Positions 58,801-64,000 of a stretch of 64,000 nt of DNA are shown here, piece after piece. The notes beneath the pieces are model-generated. The model saw nothing but the letters and a program-made list of their open reading frames with translations. It was not told the origin of the DNA and made no database searches. Where the stretch lies: contig JARWIR010000017.1 of assembly GCA_029959085.1 (NCBI GenBank), positions 24,479,507 through 24,543,506 of the forward strand, read 5' to 3'. The translations under genes were made by a program, and so were the position numbers. Every line of letters begins with the position of its first letter. Position 1 is the first letter of the stretch. The stretch comes from Nemophila menziesii (lineage: Eukaryota; Streptophyta; Magnoliopsida; Boraginales; Hydrophyllaceae).

Positions 58801-61800
58801 TTTGCTCAAAACTTGGCACCGCTACTACATGGTGGCCCCTAGTTCCTCCTCCATTATTATTACCCCTTCTATCCCGTACCACTTCCTTTCCTTTATTATT
58901 AGTGTCTTTCACCCCCGAGCTTTTTCCCTTACTTTGGACCCTATTTGCGAAAGAACCAATCTCGAAGTCCACATCCTACATTCGTAGCGCCTCAAACCTC
59001 GTCCTAAACCTTTTTGCACATTCGATTTCGGCGCACTAGTTACACTTCCTTTTCAATTCCCTCTTCGCACCGTCATCCACTCTCCAAATTTTTCTTTGGT
59101 CACTAGAATTTATGTTCCACTCATATTTGATGTATCACGAGCACTGTTCCTAGTTTTCATCCCATTCATTGTCCCTGGTCCATTAGGAGGGCAATTTTCC
59201 TTCCTATGACCAAACTTTCTGCATTTAAAACAAATCTGATGGAAGCCTTCCTATTCAACTTTACAAACATCCAGCCTAATTCTAACCTCTCGTTCCAATG
59301 GCTTTTCTAGATCGATTTCAATAGCAAGTCGCGCGTAATTTCCCCTTAGTCATAGGATCAATTTTAATTGTTCTACCTAACTTCTCACCAATATTCCTCA
59401 GAATACGAGCTGTATAGTTGTGAATTCCCACATTAGAGATCCTAACCCACACCATTGTTTTTGTTATCGAATTTGTTATCACATTAAATTTTGGTGTCCA
59501 TTCTTTTACTATAAGGTAATGGTCCAGAACCATCCATGGTCCGCCTGACATTGCAAGATTGAAATCTTTCTTTTCCTTAAATTTTACCATATAATATCCG
59601 TAAACCACATCAACTAGTTCAATATTTCCAGAAGGATTCCAAATTTGTTTAAGTTTATTCGAGAAGTAAGTAAAACCAACCTCTTTACCCAGGAGACGGA
59701 TCACTATTGTGTTGCGCCAAAGACGAATACCTTCTTGGATTTCTTATATGGTACGGAGAATAGTGGGAATTGAGTCATTCTCAATTGTCTCATCTTCCTC
59801 TACTAGATTTTCCAATTCAAGCGCATCATTTTCTCCATTTTCAGTCCATAATTTAGTCTCATAGGAGTCCTCAATTACATGGATAACTTTATTATGTCCA
59901 ATTTCAGTACTTTTCCAACCTTCCTAGTTTAGGCCTAGTGAATGGTTTGATTTGATTTCCTTTTGCATCATCATTTTTCCTAGCATTATTCATCATCTGG
60001 TTGGAATGGACTTCGTTAATTGTTACTTTCCTAGTCGCCGGAATGATCACGGCGCCGCTATCAGGTGCTGATCGTTGGCGCTTCCCACCTCTGTGGTCAA
60101 GCGCTGCAACAGTAAACGATGAAAATTCCTCTTGTTCAGCCACCGCGTCATCCATTTCGGCGTCCCTGTTCGTTTGTTGTGCCGGATTGTTCACCTCCAC
60201 CGGGATGTCCCCACCTAGAGGCGGCGGTAGCATGTCTTCCATGCCAATGGTCGAGTAGTTTGTTTAAGCATTTCCTAAAATTTTGGAGAGTTTAAGACTT
60301 TTTTAATAGAGCGTAATTTTTTTTAGTACTTATTATATATGAAAGTCTTAATAAAAACATATGTGCTATAAAACTGTATGTTCTTTATAATAGTAAAACA
60401 TTTATGTTATGAGATCGATAGTTGGCCTAGTGGTTAGGTTACTCCGTAGAGACCAAGAGGTCTTGGGATCGAATCTCATTGGAGTCGAAATGACTCCGAG
60501 TCCAAAGTGGCTCTCTCATGTATTAAAAAAAACATTTATGTTATCATACGATTAAATTAAGGAAAAGAATATTCAGTTGGATTAATTTTTGGATAAAAAG
60601 AAAAGGTAGATTAGTTTGAGTTATACTAATTTTTGTGTGAAACTCCAACAAAATTGAGATGTTTTAGAATTTATATAAAACAATTAAATATAAACTTGTA
60701 CATATTATCTACTACTAACTATGTAATTATAAACCAGTTGAGATTTAGCTCACTCGTTAGAGACTTGATCATTCAATTTAGTTATACATGTTTGAACTGA
60801 GTTAATGTCTCCGAATCCAAAGAGACTCTCCTATGTAACAAAAAAAATTATGTATTTATAGAATTATTTTAATTTAAATTACATTAAATTACATTAAATT
60901 ACATTAAATTACATTTATTTTATTATTTTAGTATTATATATTATCTCATCTTTTCATTATATTATAATACATTTTTTTTTTAAATCTAATTAAAATATGA
61001 GAAATGTTGAATATTATTTTAAATTATATTACTATTTTATCACTTTGAAAAAAAAAGTAGATTTATCTTATTATTATCTTTTCTTTTATGATTGGCTCAC
61101 CCAAAAAATCATTTAGTGATCTAATTTAGGAGGACATCAGCATTACTCTTAAAATATAATGTTAGATATCGATAGTTGGCCTAGTGGTTAGGTTACTCCG
61201 CAGAGACCAAGAGGTACTGGGATCGAATCTCATTGGAGTCATTTACTCCGAGTCCAAAATGGCTCTCTCATGTATTCAAAAAATAAAATATAATGTTAGG
61301 TTTATAAATATAAAAAATTAATTACTAATGGAGTTTAAAAAATTTACTCGAGTTATACAATTTCTTTAACTATACCTCGGGGACCAATAAAGTTGCATCC
61401 CAGTCCCATGACTCGGCCTGGCTCGGTTCCACCGGTCCTTAACTTATCGTTCCGGTTCCGGAAAAAAAGTTTAAAGGTTTAGAACCGATACGGACCGATA
61501 ATATAATTTAAAATTATTTTGAAAAAAAAAATCAGCCTAAACTTTTAAAAAAATAAAATAAAATAAAGACAATAGGAGAACGGGTTAGAACCGGTCCGAT
61601 ACCTCAACTTCCTTTCCTAAGAACCGGACTGGACCGGTCCGATAAAAAGATAACCAGTGGACCAGAACAGTCCGGTAAAGCCCAAGGTCCGGACCGGCAT
61701 GTTTGGCAACCCTGACCCACGACCCCTTCCTATATCCGCCACAATTATCCCAATATAAAAAATTCTAGACAATGTGACCTATCCCTAGCTATTAACTTTT

Positions 61801-63225
61801 TGTTAATAAGATTGATTTATTAAAAGTTGTTCATATATCTTTCTTTGTTTTTGTTTTTATGATTATGATAAAAGAATTATGATGCCGTGGTGGGTGACAT
61901 CACCATTACAACAAGCAGATCAAACTATGTAGACTTCGCTTTGCCATTTGCAGAAGGAGGATTTATGGCTATTGTTCCAATCAAAGAGAAAGATTTTGAT
62001 AAATGGGACTTCCTCAAGCCTCTTAACGAAAAACTATGGCTAACAAGTCTAGGCCTTCTGATTTACACAGGTTTTGCCGTGTGGTTTTTGGAGCACAGAA
62101 TTAACAGTAACTTCCGAGGTTCACTTTGGGATCAACTTGGCAAGCTTCTATTTTTCCCTTTCATGACCATTGTTTTTGCCCATAGTAAGTTACATTTATC
62201 GCACATATACATATGAATACTTTTCATTCGAATGACCTCGAGTATGACTTAATCCATTGGTGTGCACGTAGGAGAAAAAATAGTGGGGAATTTAACACGA
62301 GTTGTTGTTATGGTATGGGTGTTTGTAGTCTTGATATTGACTTCATCGTACATTGCAAGTTTATCTTCAATGTTAACCATTAGAATGCCTGAACCATCTG
62401 TAAAAAATGTGAACGAACTCTTGAGGACAGGAGCAAAAGTTGGGTGTCGAGATGGTTCATTTATGTATAACCATTTAATACAACTAGGTTTCAATAAATC
62501 ACAAATTCTGCCATGCACATACCCTGAGAATTGCAATGATAATTTGGTTTACGGACGTATTACAGCCTTCTTTGGTGTTGTACCTTATATCAAGCTCTTT
62601 CTCAGCACTTACAAGGACAAGTATATGATAATCGATCCTCTTTATCGCACAGATGGCTATGCCTATGTAAGTAACTCTGGCTATAATGGTATAGACATTG
62701 TATCTATAGTTTATGATTTCTTTATGATACTAACCATATATACATAAATGATAGGCTTTCCCAAGAAATTCCCCGTTAGTTTCTGATGTTTCTCGGGCAA
62801 TAACCGAGCTTTCAGAAAAGGGAAAGATTTCAGAAATCGAACAACAATGGTCAAACTTGACATATATAGGGCCTGATGCAAATGTAACTTCCACAACAGT
62901 GAAACTTGAAAGTTTTGGAGGCCTCTTTGCTATTACAGGCAGTGTCACAGCTTTATGCGTCGTTCTTTTCTTCGCCAACTACTTTTACGAGAACAGAGTG
63001 TTTATCATGGATAGATTAACATCTTCTACCTCAGTTTGGACAAAAATTTATGAAATCTGGAGTCATTTTAACGAGATGGAAGAGGGAATAGTGTCGAGAA
63101 GATACAGGGATACTCCTGATCCTTCGCCTAGAGCATTCATGGGAGGATCTTCTCAGATACACTCTTTAAACACACCCACAGGGCCTTACTTACGTACGCG
63201 TTCGGCTCCAAATGCCACTCCCTAA
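40898..63225 (+). CDS. GLR: GLR-B: plant glutamate receptor-like channel, complete
   Basis: Exons 40898-41177, 42996-44284, 61875-62184, 62272-62666 and 62755-63225 join in phase to 914 residues, the normal family size, with GT-AG introns. Residues 1-28 form a signal peptide (hydrophobic run VLSIISFCLLIIPCF). The amino-terminal ANF-receptor domain spans about 40-400, S1 about 455-560, M1 577-595, the pore loop about 606-625, M3 635-656 with gate SSYIASLSSML, S2 660-800, M4 812-833, then a cytosolic tail of about 80 residues. Family role: amino-acid-gated cation and calcium channel subunit. The S1 arginine (TTSRSNYVDF) is kept, but S2 reads AFFGVVPYIK (GGT GTT at 62574-62579) where most plant GLRs have an acidic pair. 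Intron 2 is 17,590 bp, filled with transposons. Orthologue number cannot be assigned; clade II (GLR2-like) is the best guess. Confidence 0.93.
41178..42995 (+). other. GLR-B intron 1
   Basis: 1818 bp, AT-rich, with no coding signal. It is the compact counterpart of the >15.6-kb intron 1 of GLR-A and contains one MITE at 42042-42207. The last ~100 bp before exon 2 match 15510-15609. Confidence 0.85.
42042..42207. mobile_element. MITE-1, short inverted-repeat element
   Basis: The left end TAATGATATATACCACC and the right end GTAGTATATCATTA are inverted repeats of each other with mismatches. Related sequences recur at 44447-45675 and about 45821-45954. No coding capacity. No convincing target duplication. 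Confidence 0.55.
44447..45675. mobile_element. MITE-2, same family, interrupted by hAT-2
   Basis: The left part (44447-44611, TAATGAATAATCAT…CACGCCACGTCATTAAACGG) and the right part (45643-45675, ending TATATATCATTA) resemble the two halves of MITE-1. hAT-2 and its duplicated octamer lie between them, leaving about 200 bp of MITE. Confidence 0.5.
44612..45634. mobile_element. hAT-type non-autonomous transposon 2
   Basis: Inverted ends TCAGCCTGGCTATCGG and CCGATAGCCAGGCTGA, flanked by perfect 8-bp duplications TATGAATG (44604-44611 and 45635-45642). Both ends carry clustered CCGGTCC/GGACCGG subterminal motifs. The interior (about 600 bp) is AT-rich with no transposase. Confidence 0.9.
45821..45954. 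mobile_element. MITE-3, palindromic foldback element
   Basis: The left arm (TACCATTTAATATATTATCG…AATAAATTATTAATTT) and right arm are near-perfect inverted copies meeting near 45888, so the whole segment could fold into one hairpin. Terminal ATATATACCA / TATTAGGTGGTA relate it to MITE-1. Confidence 0.6.
48307..49823 (-). repeat. Gag-only gypsy element, 3' LTR
   Basis: 1517 bp. The outer end TGCTATTGCCTAAGG differs at three bases from the TGGTGTCGCCTAAGG of the other LTR. The inner end is GGAGACATCA. Point differences from the 5' LTR are scattered along its length, so this element is older than Copia-3. Confidence 0.9.
49824..52772. other. Non-coding interior of the gag-only gypsy element
   Basis: About 2.9 kb between gag and the 3' LTR where an autonomous gypsy element would carry pol. 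I find no protease DTG, RT YXDD, integrase HHCC or RNase H motif in any frame; open frames are under 75 codons. It contains the GGTATACC repeat array at 52290-52560. Confidence 0.75.
52290..52560. repeat. Three ~108-bp units each with paired GGTATACC palindromes
   Basis: GGTATACC occurs at 52300, 52321, 52409, 52430, 52517 and 52539. These are three pairs, each 21-22 bp apart, repeated every 108-109 bp. Most are extended to CGGTATACCGG. The DNA between pairs is divergent but shares CACGTGG-type motifs. Confidence 0.92.
52773..54548 (-). pseudogene. Gypsy gag protein with one in-frame stop
   Basis: A single minus-strand frame of about 590 codons, broken only by a TAA just after codon position 53550 (the frame continues to 52773). 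The N-terminal 200 residues are a Retrotrans_gag capsid domain (FLTGSASDWYDNQRLHV, then DRFYP and a QEDGESLGEAWLRF block). A CX2CX4HX4C knuckle CPSCGARNHSWENC follows, then a Gln/Tyr/Pro-rich stretch and an acidic tail. The first visible codon at 54548 is GTG; I found no clear upstream ATG, so the true start is uncertain. Capsid-type gag packages element RNA. With one stop it may be non-functional or read through. Confidence 0.8.
54687..54704 (-). promoter_or_regulatory. Primer-binding site of the gag-only gypsy element
   Basis: TGGCGCCGCTACCGGGGA on the minus strand, 6 bp inside the 5' LTR. Two mismatches from the tRNA-Asp-complementary site known from Athila-like elements. Confidence 0.7.
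54711..56228 (-). repeat. Gag-only gypsy element, 5' LTR
   Basis: 1518 bp, TGATGTCTCCAACTAGG…CGACACCA on the minus strand. Pairs with 48307-49823 and is related to solo LTR-A (11593-13169). Confidence 0.92.
58600..60242 (-). pseudogene. LINE-B ORF1: DUF4283 / zinc-knuckle protein, frameshifted
   Basis: Starts MEDMLPPPLGGD at 60242 and stays open to 59904. Past a frame break, DUF4283 lies at 59704-59318 (MIRLLGKEVGFTYFSNKL, then SGGPWMVLDHYLIV). A CX2CX4HX4C knuckle CFKCRKFGHRKENC is near 59220-59180, and a charged tail includes 58972-58685. It has the same architecture as LINE-A ORF1, with at least three frame breaks. Confidence 0.85.
60411..60528 (+). mobile_element. SINE-2, tRNA-derived
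   Basis: GAGATCGATAGTTGGCCTAG head, A- and B-box-like motifs, tail CTCTCTCATGTATT plus poly(A). Flanked by perfect 16-bp duplications AAAACATTTATGTTAT (60395-60410 and 60529-60544). Confidence 0.95.
60732..60848 (+). mobile_element. SINE-3, different head, shared tail
   Basis: The head GTTGAGATTTAGCTCACTCG resembles another tRNA-type A box. The 3' part (CTCCGAATCCAAAGAGACTCTCC…ATGTAAC plus A run) matches the tail of SINE-1, -2 and -4. Imperfect 12-bp duplications TATGTAATTATA (60720-60731) and TATGTATTTATA (60849-60860) flank it. Confidence 0.7.
60875..60914 (+). repeat. 10-bp tandem repeat (AAATTACATT)
   Basis: About four perfect head-to-tail copies of AAATTACATT just downstream of SINE-3. 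Confidence 0.93.
61166..61284 (+). mobile_element. SINE-4, tRNA-derived
   Basis: Nearly the same sequence as SINE-2, with perfect 15-bp duplications AAAATATAATGTTAG (61151-61165 and 61285-61299). Confidence 0.95.
61413..61715. mobile_element. hAT-type non-autonomous transposon 3
   Basis: 303 bp beginning TCGGCCTGGCTCGG and ending TTTGGCAACCCTGA, with subterminal CCGGTCC/GGACCGG motifs as in hAT-2. Flanked by 8-bp duplications CCCATGAC (61405-61412) and CCCACGAC (61716-61723), 7 of 8 matching. It lies 159 bp upstream of GLR-B exon 3. Confidence 0.82.
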
Positions 63226-64000
63226 CTAAACTGTATGGGTGGACTGACTATTTGGTGATCGAGTGCATATATAATTCTTAAAGTTTGTACACATGGAGTT
63301 ATAATATGTTTGCTTGTTGATTATTGAAATAACAATAGCTTAAAAGTGATTATAAGCACTAAAATGTATTGAATTATATCTAAATAAATGGTTGTTTGGC
63401 TTGCTATATCGTGTGCATATAAGTTGTGTCTCCTTGTTTTCTTTGGGTTGAAAATATAGTTGAAGTGCATCATATATGTATTTGTTTTAAAATAGTTATT
63501 TATTAGTTAATTTTTACGCGGGTGGTACGGGTCATTTTGCACGCACCACGACCAATTCCTCAAGAATATACAAACCTCCTTAGGCATGTAACCAATTATT
63601 GAATCTATAGAAGTATTGGACATAAGAAATACCCTACCTGGCCCAAAAATACAAAAAAGTGAACAAGCCAAGAATTCACTTGGACTTCAATGGAGATATT
63701 TTTGCCATTAGCACAAAATATTCAAGTCAATGCCATAGGCGATTCGATAGGATTTAGAATCTGAATGATAGACCATTGGAATGATCTTGGAAAGACGAAC
63801 ACGTGAAAAAAACCAAGTGTGATTTGAAGTCGAAAGATGGAGTTATGCTCATTTTAGTGGTTCGAACGTGACCACTTGTGCAAAACCAAATATGTGGAAG
63901 ATTTTTAGAAAGCGTTTCCCATAAAACACCCCACTTAAGTGAGACCCATACATTTTGGAACTTATATAAGACATTTATTTGAATTTTGTCTCATAATCCC
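63226..64000. other. GLR-B 3' UTR and downstream flank
   Basis: 63226-63430 corresponds to the 3' region of GLR-A (19014-19225). Beyond it, 63519-63562 resembles part of the SINE-like repeat at 11279. 63800-63900 (GAAGTCGAAAGATGGAGTTATGCTC) has the look of LTR-type repeat DNA, but no boundaries can be set. No coding region is seen. Confidence 0.5.

Larger units (their letters stand above)
46201..60329 (-). mobile_element. LINE-B, full-length but decayed L1-type element, split by gypsy element
   Basis: Flanked by a perfect 21-bp target duplication at 46180-46200 and 60330-60350 (it contains TATATATGAAAGTCTTA). Without the nested 48307-56228 element and one GAAAG it is about 6.2 kb. Minus-strand order: short 5' leader (60329-60243), ORF1 (60242 to about 58600), ORF2 (58243 to 56234, then 48306 to 46274), and a short 3' tail without a long poly(A). 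It is of the same general type as LINE-A. Confidence 0.93.

Noticed and set aside
8765..61284. tRNA gene candidates from A/B-box motifs
   Set aside because: The motifs sit in SINEs with poly(A) tails and target duplications; no cloverleaf or acceptor stem can be folded.
1..64000. CRISPR arrays, bacterial defence systems or viral genomes
   Set aside because: No evenly spaced short repeats with unique spacers and no prokaryotic or viral gene context; all repeats seen are explained by transposons or simple sequence.

Overview
This is nuclear DNA of a flowering plant, probably a eudicot. The evidence is split genes with GT-AG introns, plant-type glutamate receptor-like (GLR) genes, and a dense load of plant transposon families (Ty1-copia, Ty3-gypsy, L1-type LINEs with DUF4283 ORF1 proteins, CACTA, hAT, tRNA-derived SINEs). 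The species cannot be named from what is visible. No rRNA, tRNA, CRISPR or organellar segment was seen.

The only clear host genes are two tandem GLR paralogues on the + strand. GLR copy A has exons 2-5 at 15610-19013. Its exon 1 lies left of the window, because intron 1 runs past the left edge. GLR copy B is complete, with five exons at 40898-63225 and a predicted 914-residue ionotropic-receptor-like channel subunit. Coding sequences are open in all exons and splice sites are conserved. The copies differ in where transposons have swollen them: copy A in intron 1 (more than 15.6 kb, against 1.8 kb in copy B), and copy B in intron 2 (17.6 kb, against 0.33 kb in copy A).

Layout. 1-5890: LINE-A on the minus strand, with an intact ORF1 and an ORF2 open to the window edge. 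5891-15609: rest of GLR-A intron 1, holding a hAT element, CACTA-1 (with a SINE inside) and CACTA-2 (with a solo gypsy LTR inside its transposase). 15610-19013: GLR-A. 19402-30047: Copia-2, whose 5' LTR is split by Copia-1, which is itself split by a second solo gypsy LTR. 30048-33963: intergenic DNA with microsatellites, possible host-exon debris and the end of CACTA-3. 33969-40479: Copia-3, young, with near-identical LTRs and one nonsense codon, ending 418 bp upstream of the GLR-B start codon. 40898-63225: GLR-B. Its intron 2 holds palindromic MITEs, two hAT elements, LINE-B (interrupted by a 7.9-kb gag-only gypsy element) and three SINEs. 63226-64000: 3' flank.

Target-site duplications let the order of several insertions be read directly. 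All six large elements inside the GLR introns lie antisense to the gene, while all five between the genes lie on the + strand. The main biological questions are whether the Copia-3 LTR affects GLR-B expression, how the 17.6-kb intron is spliced, and what it means that both receptors lack the usual acidic pair in the S2 ligand-binding segment.
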